Below are positions 1 through 11,364 of a stretch of DNA of 42,260 bases, piece by piece. The notes under the pieces are model-generated. The model searched no databases. It had not been told where the DNA came from and saw only the letters and a program-made list of their open reading frames with translations. Within the stretch, counting starts at the first letter, position 1, and each line of letters begins with the position of its first letter. Location: the NCBI RefSeq assembly GCF_001953885.1, contig NZ_MQUS01000006.1, forward strand, positions 334,218 through 376,477, written 5' to 3'. This DNA is from Streptomyces sp. IMTB 2501. GTDB taxonomy: Bacteria; Actinomycetota; Actinomycetes; Streptomycetales; Streptomycetaceae. The translations under genes and the position numbers were made by a program.

Positions 1-754
1 ACTCGTCCATGTAGTCACGGCGGGCCGCCGCCACGTCCGCGACCGCCGTCGCCATCGGGACCTGGATGCCCAGCACGTTGCGCGTGGTGTGCGCCGCGCC
101 GCCGCCGAAGCCCACGAGCACACCCGCGGCACCCGTGCGCATCAGGTGCAGGGCCGCCGTGTACGTGGCGCAGCCGCCGACGATCACCGGGACGTCCAGC
201 TCGTAGATGAACTGCTTCAGGTTCAGCGGTTCGTGCGAGGACGAGACGTGCTCCGCCGAGACCGTCGTACCGCGGATGACGAAGATGTCCACGCCCGCGT
301 CCACGACCGCCTTCGAGAACTGGGCGGTGCGCTGCGGGGAGAGCGCGGCCGCCGTGACCACACCGGCGTCGCGCACCTCCTTGATGCGGGCGCCGATCAG
401 CTCCTCCTTGATGGGCGCCGCGTACACCTCCTGGAGGCGGCGGGTCGCCTGCTCGGCGGGCAGCTCGGCGATCTCGTCCAGCAGCGGCTGCGGGTCCTCG
501 TACCTCGTCCAGAGGCCTTCGAGGTTCAGCACGCCGAGGCCGCCCAGCTCACCGATGCGGATCGCGGTGGCCGGCGAGACGACCGAGTCCATGGGGGCGG
601 CCAGGAACGGCAGCTCGAAGCGGTAGGCGTCGATCTGCCAGGCGATCGAGACCTCCTTCGGGTCCCGCGTACGGCGGCTGGGGACGACGGCGATGTCGTC
701 GAAGGCGTACGCCCGGCGGCCGCGCTTGCCGCGCCCGATCTCGATCTCAGTCAC
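1..754 (-). CDS. guaB3: GuaB3 family IMP dehydrogenase-related protein (3' end cut off)
   Basis: This is the N-terminal 251 codons of a (beta/alpha)8-barrel protein of the IMPDH/GMP reductase family; the gene runs off the left edge. The protein starts VTEIEIGRGKRGRRAYAFDD and has barrel motifs such as FLAAPMDSVVSP and VGGCATY. The catalytic barrel continues directly where GuaB has its CBS pair, which is typical of the GuaB3 branch. The GTG at 754 follows AGGGAAAGG. It lies downstream of guaB in the same direction, with a hairpin between them. GuaB3 proteins act in purine metabolism; whether this one makes XMP or acts as a GMP reductase cannot be told from the sequence. Confidence 0.9.
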   Translation of the reverse strand, partial: MTEIEIGRGKRGRRAYAFDDIAVVPSRRTRDPKEVSIAWQIDAYRFELPFLAAPMDSVVSPATAIRIGELGGLGVLNLEGLWTRYEDPQPLLDEIAELPAEQATRRLQEVYAAPIKEELIGARIKEVRDAGVVTAAALSPQRTAQFSKAVVDAGVDIFVIRGTTVSAEHVSSSHEPLNLKQFIYELDVPVIVGGCATYTAALHLMRTGAAGVLVGFGGGAAHTTRNVLGIQVPMATAVADVAAARRDYMDE

Positions 755-812
755 GTCTTGGCCTTTCCCTGATGCGTTTCAGCGTCTCCCAGTATCGCCG
801 ACGGCTACGACA

Positions 813-843
813 AGGGCGGCCCCGGATACTCCGGAGCCGCCCT
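813..843 (-). terminator. hairpin after guaB
   Basis: An inverted repeat (AGGGCGGC at 813-820, GCCGCCCT at 836-843, with an inner CCGG/CCGG) sits just past the guaB stop. It has no T-tract on the minus strand, as is common for Streptomyces terminators. It would separate guaB from guaB3, fully or partly. Confidence 0.55.
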
Positions 844-901
844 CGATCACGCCTCGAACGGCTTCACGCGCGCGTGGATGCGCCGTTGCCGTCCCTGAGA
901 A

Positions 902-2452
<1,551 letters not shown>

Positions 2453-2574
2453 CTAACGGGAAGCACCGCTAGCAAATTCCACGGTAGGGGGTCAGTTCAG
2501 GCTTCGTATGTTCGTACGGGAACGGAAGCATGCCTGTTCAACAAAGGGAGCTTCAGAGGCTCCGCTCAAGGGGG

Positions 2575-3252
2575 TTACTGCTCGGCGAGTGCCCTCAGGC
2601 GGCTCAGCGCTCGGTGCTGGGCGACCCGGACCGCGCCGGGTGACATTCCCAACATCTGCCCGGTCTCCTCCGCGGTCAAGCCCACGGCGATGCGCAGCAG
2701 GAGCAGTTCACGCTGGTTCTCGGGGAGGTTGGCGAGCAGCTTCTTGGCCCACGCGGCGTCGCTGCTGAGCAGGGCGCGCTCCTCGGGGCCGAGCGAGTCG
2801 TCGGGCCGCTCCGGCATCTCGTCCGAGGGCACCGCCGTGGAGCCCGGGTGGCGCATGGCGGCGCGCTGCAGGTCGGCGACCTTGTGCGAGGCGATGGCGA
2901 AGACGAACGCCTCGAAGGGGCGGCCGGTGTCGCGGTAGCGGGGCAGCGCGAGCAGGACCGCCACACAGACCTCCTGGGCGAGGTCCTCCACGAAGTGGCG
3001 CGCGTCGCCGGGGAGCCGGGACAGCCGGGTGCGGCAGTAGCGCAGCGCCAGCGGGTGGACATGCGCGAGCAGATCGTGCGTGGCCTGCTCGTCCCCGTCG
3101 ACGGCGCGATGCACGAGCGCACCGATCGCCCCGTGGGCCGTGCCCGCCTCGTCACCGCGCATCGGTCCATGGTGCCTTGCGGCCGTCCGGTCCGTCGCAT
3201 CGTGCTCGTGGTTGTGCACCGAAGCGTTATGAGCAGGCGCGCCGGCACTCAT
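2575..3252 (-). CDS. shbA: ECF-type RNA polymerase sigma factor, ShbA/SigD family
   Basis: This is a two-domain sigma factor. Region 2 covers roughly residues 40-110 ([38 protein letters not shown]) and region 4 the last 70 residues ([20 protein letters not shown] with a [14 protein letters not shown] helix-turn-helix). The start is set at ATG 3252 because GGGGAGGG lies 8 bases before it; an in-frame GTG at 3303 lacks such a site and ATG 3162 is possible but poorer. That gives 225 residues. By location beside guaB and bldM I identify it as the orthologue of ShbA, the sigma factor that in S. griseus drives transcription of the principal sigma gene hrdB; mycobacterial SigD holds the same place. 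No anti-sigma gene is adjacent. Identity rests on synteny and motif recall, not a search. Confidence 0.85.
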   Translation of the reverse strand: MSAGAPAHNASVHNHEHDATDRTAARHHGPMRGDEAGTAHGAIGALVHRAVDGDEQATHDLLAHVHPLALRYCRTRLSRLPGDARHFVEDLAQEVCVAVLLALPRYRDTGRPFEAFVFAIASHKVADLQRAAMRHPGSTAVPSDEMPERPDDSLGPEERALLSSDAAWAKKLLANLPENQRELLLLRIAVGLTAEETGQMLGMSPGAVRVAQHRALSRLRALAEQ

Positions 3253-4205
3253 CCCCTGCGCCCTCCCCTTCACCTCGACCGACTTGTCCCCGAGAGACTC
3301 CACATCTCAAGGATGCGGCATCCGCGCCGAAACGAGCATCGCGCGTCCGGCGGGCCGCCTTGCCCGACGCCCGCCGAAGCGTCCGACGCAGTCGTACGCC
3401 GGGGGCGCGAACAGCCCTCCCGCGGGCGCCCCGGCACTCGTCGCGCGGCGCCGACCACGGGTGTTCATCATGTGGATCTCCGTGCCCGCGTGCGACCGCG
3501 CACCCGGCCGACGGCCATCCGTGGGGCACCCCGAGTGTGACCGGGTCCACCCCTCGAAGGCCCCTCACGGCCGCGTCCACGGGCAACCGGAACACCCGTC
3601 AAGGCATTTCACCGGCACCCACCTCCGCGGCGGACGAGGACGCTCCCGCGGCACGCGCGCGTGCGGCGCCCGGTCGGGCGGACCGGGACGCGGCGGTACG
3701 GCGTCCCGGCCGAGGACCGTCCGCGGCCGCTCTCGCGCACGCCGCCGGACACGCCGGCATGCTCCCGGAGCCGAGGGACGCGCGCGGTCAGCCCGCGTAC
3801 GGCCGGGACGCGCCGACGCACCCCGGAGCCGCAGGACACCTCCGCCCGCGCCACAGTGCACTTCGACCCCGCGCACGGCCAGGGCACGTCGACACGCCGC
3901 CATGGCGCGTCGGCACCCCTGGAGCCGAGGGGTGTGCTCGTGCAGCCCGTGCCCGTACCCGGCCGAGCCCGGGCCCGCCGGCTCCGGGAAGAGCCGGGCG
4001 CCGTGGCGTGGGCGGGTGAGCCGGTCGTGGTGGGGGTCGACGGACGGCCCGGACACCCCGTGGGGTGTGCCGGGTCTGCTTCCGTGAGCGGTACGGGCGC
4101 CGACGCGGCGCCCGGCTGCTGCCTGGTCAGGCGGACGCGCGTCCCGCTCCGGGCGCGGTGCCCGGTGGCGGCCGGTCCCGCCTGCCCCGCAGGGCTGGAC
4201 ACCGC
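3253..4205. other. 953-base stretch without a credible gene
   Basis: Between shbA and bldM no reading frame looks like protein. All frames give Arg/Pro/Ala/Gly-rich sequence without domains. A 7-bp hairpin (CCGGCTC 3978-3984, GAGCCGG 3991-3997) lies about 210 bases past the bldM stop and could end its transcript. The shbA promoter or promoters must lie at the 3253-3500 side. Confidence 0.6.
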
Positions 4206-4817
4206 CTACCGGACCAGTCCCCAGCGGAAGCCGAGCGCCACGGCGTGGGCCCGGTCCGAGGCGCCGAGCTTCTTGAACAGACGACGCGCGTGCGTCTTGA
4301 CGGTGTCCTCGGAGAGGAACAGCTCGCGGCCGATCTCGGCGTTGGAGCGGCCGTGACTCATGCCCTCCAGGACCTGGATCTCGCGCGCGGTGAGCGTGGG
4401 CGCGGCGCCCATCTCGGCCGAGCGGAGCCGGCGCGGGGCCAGCCGCCAGGTCGGGTCGGCGAGGGCCTGCGTCACCGTGGCACGCAGTTCGGCGCGCGAG
4501 GCGTCCTTGTGCAGATAGCCCCGGGCGCCGGCGGCGACCGCCAGGGCCACACCGTCGAGGTCCTCGGCGACGGTGAGCATGATGATGCGTGCGCCGGGGT
4601 CGGCGGACAGCAGTCGGCGCACGGTCTCCACGCCGCCCAGGCCGGGCATGCGCACATCCATCAGGATGAGATCGGAGCGGTCGGCGCCCCAGCGGCGGAG
4701 GACTTCCTCGCCGTTGGCCGCCGTCGTCACGCGCTCGACGCCGGGCACGGTCGCCACCGCGCGGCGGAGCGCTTCTCGGGCAAGCGGGGAGTCGTCGCAG
4801 ACGAGGACGGATGTCAT
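4206..4817 (-). CDS. bldM: BldM, orphan response regulator of development
   Basis: This is a NarL/FixJ-type response regulator of 203 residues, the normal BldM length. The receiver domain (1-120) has acidic Asp8/Asp9, phospho-acceptor-like Asp54 in ILMDVRMPG, Thr82 and Lys104. The LuxR-type helix-turn-helix covers about 138-200 (LTAREIQVLEGMSHGRSNAE, DTVKTHARRLFKKL). No histidine kinase is next to it, as for BldM elsewhere. In S. coelicolor and S. venezuelae BldM switches on early sporulation genes as a homodimer and late genes as a heterodimer with WhiI. It is divergent from whiD. A sequence matching the BldN-dependent bldM promoter lies about 125 bases upstream. Confidence 0.95.
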   Translation of the reverse strand: MTSVLVCDDSPLAREALRRAVATVPGVERVTTAANGEEVLRRWGADRSDLILMDVRMPGLGGVETVRRLLSADPGARIIMLTVAEDLDGVALAVAAGARGYLHKDASRAELRATVTQALADPTWRLAPRRLRSAEMGAAPTLTAREIQVLEGMSHGRSNAEIGRELFLSEDTVKTHARRLFKKLGASDRAHAVALGFRWGLVR

Positions 4818-5197
4818 GACCGCCCTCCGCAGCTGATGCGCGTCACCTTGAGCCTCCAGGCTGGTACGGAATCGTCACCTGTGCGGTCGACCGTCTCGGA
4901 CGCCTGCCCGAGCGCTTGTGTTTTCAACCGCCTCCGCACTCTCAACGACGGTCACTCGAAAGAGTTACGGGGCTACATGCCGTCTTCGGCACTCTACGTG
5001 AGGGTCTCGACACGGTGCAGACATGGCCGACAGACCCTCAACTTTTCATCACAACTATGCCCCATTTGGCCGCTTTTCTTCCCGTTTCTTGGTGTCCGAG
5101 GCTAGATTCGCAATGAGTCATATTTTCATCTCCTTAGACCGGAGATGTACGGTCGATGGCACCGTATCCGCTCAGAACGGCTACAAGGGGTCACGTA
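4818..5197. other. 380-base divergent control region of bldM and whiD
   Basis: No gene is seen here. It holds the bldM promoter at 4942-4969. On the plus strand a TAGATT at 5103-5108 is a possible -10 for whiD, without a convincing -35. The part around 5040-5130 is clearly more AT-rich than its surroundings, as expected of promoter DNA. Confidence 0.5.
4942..4969 (-). promoter_or_regulatory. sigma-BldN-type promoter of bldM
   Basis: Read on the minus strand, CGTAAC (4969-4964), a 16-base spacer and CGTTGA (4947-4942) match the ECF promoter described for S. coelicolor bldM p1, which depends on sigma BldN. Transcription would begin near 4935, giving a leader of about 118 bases. Confidence 0.85.
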
Positions 5198-5527
5198 ATG
5201 GCAGATTTCTCCCGCCTTCCCGGACCGAACGCGGACCTGTGGGACTGGCAGCTCCTGGCTGCCTGCCGCGGTGTGGACAGCTCGCTCTTCTTCCACCCGG
5301 AGGGCGAGCGCGGGGCGGCTCGGAGCGCTCGCGAGAACTCGGCCAAGGAGGTCTGCATGAGGTGCCCTGTCCGCGCGCAGTGCGCGGCGCACGCGCTGGC
5401 GGTGCGCGAACCGTACGGCGTATGGGGCGGCCTGACCGAGGACGAGCGCGAGGAGTTGATGGGGCGTGCGCGCAACCGCCTGGTGACGGCTTCGGCCACC
5501 GGCGCGGACATCGCCCCGAACCACTGA
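5198..5527 (+). CDS. whiD: WhiD, iron-sulfur WhiB-like protein
   Basis: A 109-residue Wbl protein. Four cysteines, Cys23 and the CxxC-x5-C group Cys53, Cys56 and Cys62, hold the 4Fe-4S cluster in this family; GVWGG follows at residues 74-78. The start MADFSRLPGPNADLWDWQLL matches my memory of WhiD. ATG 5198 is chosen because AAGGGG lies 7 bases before it; an in-frame ATG 14 codons upstream is less likely. WhiD is needed for late sporulation and binds region 4 of the principal sigma factor HrdB. That is notable here because the sigma factor that makes hrdB (ShbA) is two genes away. The C-terminal tail is short and variable. Confidence 0.95.
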   Translation: MADFSRLPGPNADLWDWQLLAACRGVDSSLFFHPEGERGAARSARENSAKEVCMRCPVRAQCAAHALAVREPYGVWGGLTEDEREELMGRARNRLVTASATGADIAPNH

Positions 5528-5697
5528 AGGAACGTTTCTGCAACCTCCGGTACGCCGGATGCGCTCCTTCCCGCCACCAGGGCACGCCGCATCACCACGC
5601 GCGTGCCCTCGTCTCTGCCGCCACCCCTCGCCGGGCGCACTCCCCCTTCAGGGCGTGTTGCCTTCAGGGCATGCTGCCCGTCGTACCAGGCGTACCT

Positions 5698-6597
5698 CTA
5701 GGCGCGGCCGGCCGCGCGGGCCAGTTGTTCCAGCGTCGCCGCCACGGCCGGGACCTGTGCCAGGTCGGGCAGGGTGAGGGCGACGATCTCACGGCGCACC
5801 GCCGGTTCCAGCCGGACCGTGTGCACGCCCCTGGGCCGTACCGACTCCACCGCCAGCTGCGGCAGGACGGCGACTCCGAGGCCCGCGCCGACCAGGCCGA
5901 CCACCGCCGGGTAGTCGTCCGTGGCGAAGTCGATGCGCGGGGTGAAACCGGCCCCCTCGCACACCTCGACCAGCTGGCCGCGACAGCGCGGGCAGCCCGC
6001 GATCCAGGGCTCCTGGGCCAGCTCGCCGATGGCGACGGTCTCCGCACGGCCGAGGCGGTGCCGCTCGGGCACCAGGGCGACCAGACGGTCGGTCAGCAGA
6101 GGCCGTACGACCAGGTCGTCCCAGTCCTCGGCGACCGCCGCCCCCTCGTAGCGGAAGGCGAGGGCCAGGTCGCAGTCGCCTTCACGGAGCAGTTCCACGG
6201 ACTTCGGGGGCTCGGCCTCCTCCAGGGAGACGCGGGTGCCGGGGTGGGCGGCTCGCAGGGCGGCCAGGGCAGTGGGGACCAGGGTGGAGCTGCCGCTGGG
6301 GAAGGAGACCAGCCGGACCCGGCCGGCGCGCAGGCCCGCGATCGCGGCGACCTCCTCCTCGGCCGCGGTGAGCCCGGCGAGGATGCCGGAGGCGTGCCTG
6401 ACCAGGGCTTCCCCGGCCTGGGTCAGCCGCATCTCGCGGCCGTTGCGGACCAGCAGCGGGGTGCCGACCGAACTCTCCAGGGCCTTCATCTGCTGGCTCA
6501 CGGCGGGCTGGGTGCAGCCCAGTTCACGTCCCGCCGCCGAGAAGGAACCGGTGGCGGCGACGGCGCGCAGGACGCGGAGATGACGGGCCTCGATCAC
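5698..6597 (-). CDS. LysR family transcriptional regulator
   Basis: A 299-residue LysR-type protein. The winged helix-turn-helix is residues 1-62 (VAATGSFSAAGRELGCTQPA, VSQQMKALESSVGTPLLVRN), with a periplasmic-binding-protein-like effector domain at about 90-295. The CPRCRGQ segment near residue 200 resembles a metal- or redox-sensitive loop, but this is only a similarity by eye. It is divergent from the MOSC gene across 80 bases, the usual arrangement for a LysR protein and its target, so the MOSC gene is the most likely target. The effector is unknown. Confidence 0.93.
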   Translation of the reverse strand: MIEARHLRVLRAVAATGSFSAAGRELGCTQPAVSQQMKALESSVGTPLLVRNGREMRLTQAGEALVRHASGILAGLTAAEEEVAAIAGLRAGRVRLVSFPSGSSTLVPTALAALRAAHPGTRVSLEEAEPPKSVELLREGDCDLALAFRYEGAAVAEDWDDLVVRPLLTDRLVALVPERHRLGRAETVAIGELAQEPWIAGCPRCRGQLVEVCEGAGFTPRIDFATDDYPAVVGLVGAGLGVAVLPQLAVESVRPRGVHTVRLEPAVRREIVALTLPDLAQVPAVAATLEQLARAAGRA

Positions 6598-6677
6598 CCT
6601 TCAAGCATAAGGCCAACTTGGAGATGGTGCGTGATATTCGCTCGACGCTTTGAGGTGGGGTGTCGTACCGTGCGGAC

Positions 6678-7346
6678 ATGAAGCTTCTCTCGGTCAATCT
6701 GGGCCGACCGCAGCCGGTGGCGTACACGGACCAGCCGGACGGAGTGACGGGCATCGACAAGCGGCCGGCCGACGGGCCGGTGCGGGTGACGGCGCCGGGT
6801 CCCAAGGGCGTGGGCGCGAGCGGGCTGGCCGGGGACGCCGTTTGCGACCTGCGGCATCACGGCGGGGACGACCAGGCGGTGTACGCCTTCGCGCGCGAGG
6901 ACCTGGACGACTGGGAGCGCGAGACCGGCAGATCGCTGGCCAACGGTTCCTTCGGGGAGAATCTGACGACGGACGGCCTGGACCTGTCCGGGGCGCTGAT
7001 CGGCGAGCGCTGGCGGATCGGCGCCGACGTGGTGCTGGAAGTGACCTCGGGCCGGATCCCGTGCCGCACGTTCCAGGGCCATTTGGGCGAGCGCGGCTGG
7101 GTCAAGAGATTCACGCAGAAGGGCGCAACGGGCGCCTACCTCCGGGTGATCGAACCGGGCGAGCTGCGGGCGGGTGACCCGATCGAGATCGTGCACCGGC
7201 CGGATCACGGGGTGACGGTCGCGATGCAGTTCCGCGCGGTCACCACCGAACGGGAGCTGCTGCCGCGCCTGCTCGCGGCGGGCGAGGCACTGCACGCGGA
7301 GACGCTGGCGGCGGCACGCAAGTACGCGGCCCGGCAGGAGGGCTGA
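6678..7346 (+). CDS. MOSC domain protein, YiiM-like
   Basis: A 222-residue protein. The MOSC beta-barrel fills about residues 25-160 (VCDLRHHGGDDQAVYA, SFGENLTTDGLDL), with Cys129 in GRIPCRTFQ, the position that holds molybdenum cofactor or sulfur in MOSC proteins. A short helical tail (165-222) resembles the YiiM '3-alpha' domain. E. coli YiiM acts in molybdenum-dependent detoxification of N-hydroxylated bases; the same activity here is inference. ATG 6678 is preceded by GAGGTGGGG about 17 bases upstream, so the ribosome site is not ideal. The gene is divergent from a LysR regulator. Confidence 0.85.
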   Translation: MKLLSVNLGRPQPVAYTDQPDGVTGIDKRPADGPVRVTAPGPKGVGASGLAGDAVCDLRHHGGDDQAVYAFAREDLDDWERETGRSLANGSFGENLTTDGLDLSGALIGERWRIGADVVLEVTSGRIPCRTFQGHLGERGWVKRFTQKGATGAYLRVIEPGELRAGDPIEIVHRPDHGVTVAMQFRAVTTERELLPRLLAAGEALHAETLAAARKYAARQEG

Positions 7347-7432
7347 AAGGCCGTCGGCCGAGCGGCCGCCCGGGCCCTCGGACGGCGGACGCGCCAGGCA
7401 GGGCCTGGGCTCCGGGTCACTACCCTTGGGCC

Positions 7433-8206
7433 ATGACAACGGCTCTGATTACGGGATCGACCGCGGGGATCGGTGCCGCGTTCGCGCGGCGGCTGGCGGC
7501 TGACGGGCACGACCTGGTCCTGGTGGCCCGGGACACCAAGCGGCTGCGCGAACAGGCGACCGAACTGCACGACCGGCACGGCATCGAGGTGGAGGTGCTG
7601 TCCGCCGATCTGTCCGAGGACAAGGGCATCGAGACGGTGGCCGACCGCCTCGGCGACCGGAAGAACCCGGTCGACCTGCTGGTCAACAACGCCGGCTTCG
7701 GTAACAAGGGCCGCTATCTTGAGGTGCCCATGGCCGACGAGCTGAGGATGCTCAAGGTGCACTGCGAAGCGGTGCTCCGGCTGACCTCGGCGGCGGCCGA
7801 GGCGATGCGCGAGCGCGGCCGGGGCGGGGTCGTCAACGTCGCCTCCGTGGCCGCCTTCGTGCCGCGGGGCACCTACGGCGCCTCCAAGGCGTGGGTCGTG
7901 CAGTTCACCCAGGGCGCGGCCAAGGACCTGGCCGGCAGCGGGGTCCGGCTGATGGCGCTGTGCCCCGGCTTCGTGCGCACCGAGTTCCACCAGCGGGCCG
8001 GGATGGGCACGGACAACATCCCGGGCTGGATGTGGCTCGACGCCGACAAGCTGGTCGCGGCGGCCCTGGCCGACCTGGCGCGCGGCAAGACGCTGTCGAT
8101 CCCCGACCCTCGCTACAAGGCGCTGATGGGCCTGGTGAAGGTCACCCCGCGCGGGCTGATGGGCGGGATCTCCTCCCGTACCGGGCGCAAGTACGGGCCG
8201 CAGTAG
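7433..8206 (+). CDS. short-chain dehydrogenase/reductase
   Basis: A 257-residue classical SDR. The nucleotide-binding motif TGSTAGIG is at residues 7-14, NNAG at 85-88, and the catalytic set Ser138, Tyr148 and Lys152 lies in ASVAAF and YGASK. An Arg after the second strand (VARD) suggests NADP(H). The substrate cannot be told. No Shine-Dalgarno is seen; TACCCT lies exactly 6 bases before the ATG, so the message may be leaderless. The gene ends 75 bases before the ABM/SnoaL fusion gene, in the same direction. Confidence 0.92.
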   Translation: MTTALITGSTAGIGAAFARRLAADGHDLVLVARDTKRLREQATELHDRHGIEVEVLSADLSEDKGIETVADRLGDRKNPVDLLVNNAGFGNKGRYLEVPMADELRMLKVHCEAVLRLTSAAAEAMRERGRGGVVNVASVAAFVPRGTYGASKAWVVQFTQGAAKDLAGSGVRLMALCPGFVRTEFHQRAGMGTDNIPGWMWLDADKLVAAALADLARGKTLSIPDPRYKALMGLVKVTPRGLMGGISSRTGRKYGPQ

Positions 8207-8281
8207 CGGACGGGTGGCGCTGCCGCCCCGGTGCGAAAATGAGGGTGGACAACCGGGCCAGGGGGGCCGGGAGGCGGCGTC

Positions 8282-8989
8282 ATGACCTTCGTACAGCTCA
8301 TCGAGTGCAGGACGAGCCGGCTGGACGAGATGAACCGGCTCATGGACGACTGGGTCGCGCAGACCAAGGGGAAGCGGACGGCGACGCACGCGCTGGTCGG
8401 CAAGGACCGCTCGGACGCGTCGCACATCGTCGAGGTGGTGGAGTTCCCGTCCTACGAAGAGGCGATGCGGAACTCGGGCTTCCCGGAGACCGACAAGATC
8501 TTCCAGGGGATGGCCGCCCTGTGCGACGAGACGCCGACGTTCACCGATCTGGACGTCGTACGGGACGAGCGGCTGGCCGAGGACACCGTACGGCGGTTCT
8601 TCGCGGCGCTTGAGACCCCGGGTGAACTGCCGCCGCTCAACGACCTGTTGGACGAGGACATCCACAGCCACGATCCGGTGAACCCGCAGGACACCATCGG
8701 GCTGGACAACGCCCTGATCGAGTACGGCATGTGGCGCGGTGCCTTCGACTTCGTCTTCACCGTCGAGGATGTGCTCGCACTGGGTGACCGGGCCTGTGCG
8801 CGCTGGACGTGGAACGCCACGCACAAGGGCGACTTCCTGGGCATCCCGGCCACCGGACGGCAGGTCGACATGACCGGGATGACACTGTTCCGGTTCCGCG
8901 GCGACGGCAAGATCGCCGAGACCTGGTGGCAGCACGACCAGCTCGGGCTGATGCAACAGCTGGGCGCGCTGGACGAGTTGGAGCACTAG
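8282..8989 (+). CDS. fusion of a dimeric alpha/beta-barrel domain and a SnoaL-like domain
   Basis: A 235-residue cytoplasmic protein. Residues 1-95 look like a ferredoxin-like ABM domain (FVQLIECRTSRLDEMNRLMD; HIVEVVEFPSYEEAMRN). Residues 100-230 are a SnoaL/ester-cyclase-type alpha+beta barrel (DTVRRFFAAL, IPATGRQVDMTGMTLFRFRG, GKIAETWWQHDQLGLMQQLG). The ATG at 8282 follows GGGAGG. SnoaL-like proteins include polyketide cyclases and many of unknown activity, and no biosynthetic cluster is nearby, so the function is open. A strong hairpin follows the gene. Confidence 0.85.
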   Translation: MTFVQLIECRTSRLDEMNRLMDDWVAQTKGKRTATHALVGKDRSDASHIVEVVEFPSYEEAMRNSGFPETDKIFQGMAALCDETPTFTDLDVVRDERLAEDTVRRFFAALETPGELPPLNDLLDEDIHSHDPVNPQDTIGLDNALIEYGMWRGAFDFVFTVEDVLALGDRACARWTWNATHKGDFLGIPATGRQVDMTGMTLFRFRGDGKIAETWWQHDQLGLMQQLGALDELEH

Positions 8990-9001
8990 TGCCCCAACAG
9001 G

Positions 9002-9041
9002 GCGAAGGCCCGGCACCCCGCAAGGGGAACCGGGCCTTCGC
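9002..9041. terminator. bidirectional terminator between the SnoaL fusion gene and groEL1
   Basis: Perfect 12-bp arms, GCGAAGGCCCGG (9002-9013) and CCGGGCCTTCGC (9030-9041), with an inner CCCC-GCAA-GGGG stem-loop. It lies between two converging genes and can serve both. Confidence 0.85.
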
Positions 9042-9056
9042 TCAGGAGCGCTCGGC

Positions 9057-10706
<1,650 letters not shown>

Positions 10707-10805
10707 CTAATGGGTGGAAAGACAACTGCGCCCCGGACGCCCGGCTTCGTTATCGGTCGCGGGGGCCAGGGGCGCAGCTCAAGAGCAAAGGAATGCTCGA
10801 GGTGA

Positions 10806-11114
10806 CTACTTCTCGATGATCGCGAGCACGTCGCGAGCCGAGAGGACGAGGTACTCCTCGCCGTTGTACTTCACCTCGGTGCCGCCGTACTTGCTGTACA
10901 GGACGACGTCGCCGACCTTGACGTCGAGCGGAAGGCGCTCGCCGTTCTCGAAGCGGCCCGGACCCACGGCGAGGACGGCGCCCTCCTGGGGCTTCTCCTT
11001 CGCGGTGTCCGGGATGACCAGGCCAGAGGCGGTGGTCTGCTCGGCGTCGAGCGGCTGGACCACGATCCGGTCCTCGAGCGGCTTGATGGCAACCTTGGAG
11101 CTGGTGGTCGTCAC
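10806..11114 (-). CDS. groES: co-chaperonin GroES
   Basis: A 102-residue Cpn10 of normal length. It has the N-terminal signature [18 protein letters not shown] and the mobile-loop and roof segments [17 protein letters not shown] and [20 protein letters not shown]. The GTG at 11114 follows GGGAGGT. It is the first gene of the groES-groEL1 operon. A promoter and two CIRCE operators lie upstream. Confidence 0.97.
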   Translation of the reverse strand: MTTTSSKVAIKPLEDRIVVQPLDAEQTTASGLVIPDTAKEKPQEGAVLAVGPGRFENGERLPLDVKVGDVVLYSKYGGTEVKYNGEEYLVLSARDVLAIIEK

Positions 11115-11213
11115 GATCCGACCTCCCCCTTCGGAGATCTCACGGGGTTAACTGTCTGAGGTGGCGACCAGGTCGATCCGTCGTCGCGGGTGCCGGACCT
11201 GCCCGTCGCTTTT

Positions 11214-11240
11214 TTGGCACTCTCACTCGGGGAGTGCCAG
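11214..11240. promoter_or_regulatory. CIRCE operator 1 (HrcA site)
   Basis: TTGGCACTC-N9-GAGTGCCAG, close to the CIRCE consensus TTAGCACTC-N9-GAGTGCTAA. It lies downstream of the -10 of the groES promoter, where bound HrcA would block transcription. Confidence 0.92.
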
Positions 11241-11247
11241 AGCCGAG

Positions 11248-11275
11248 ACTATGACCGCGATTAGCACTCGGTCAA
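11248..11275 (-). promoter_or_regulatory. groES promoter
   Basis: Minus strand: TTGACC (11275-11270) and CATAGT (11253-11248) with a 16-base spacer, between and partly under the two CIRCE sites. Transcription would start near 11241, giving a leader of about 125 bases. Confidence 0.75.
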
Positions 11276-11287
11276 GCGGAGTGCCAA
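11261..11287. promoter_or_regulatory. CIRCE operator 2 (HrcA site)
   Basis: TTAGCACTC-N9-GAGTGCCAA, nearly the perfect consensus, overlapping the -35 of the groES promoter. It is spaced 47 bases from operator 1, start to start. Confidence 0.94.
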
Positions 11288-11364
11288 TGCCCGCGGCGCG
11301 TCGGCCGAAGATTGCCGGCGCGGGGTTGCTCGTGGCGGCACTGGTTGACGCCGACCAGCACCGA

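Noticed and set aside
4010..4120. Frame reading EPVVVGVDGRPGHPVG, like the start of a universal stress protein
   Set aside because: The likeness covers about 12 residues and breaks off; there is no start signal and no ATP-binding motif downstream.
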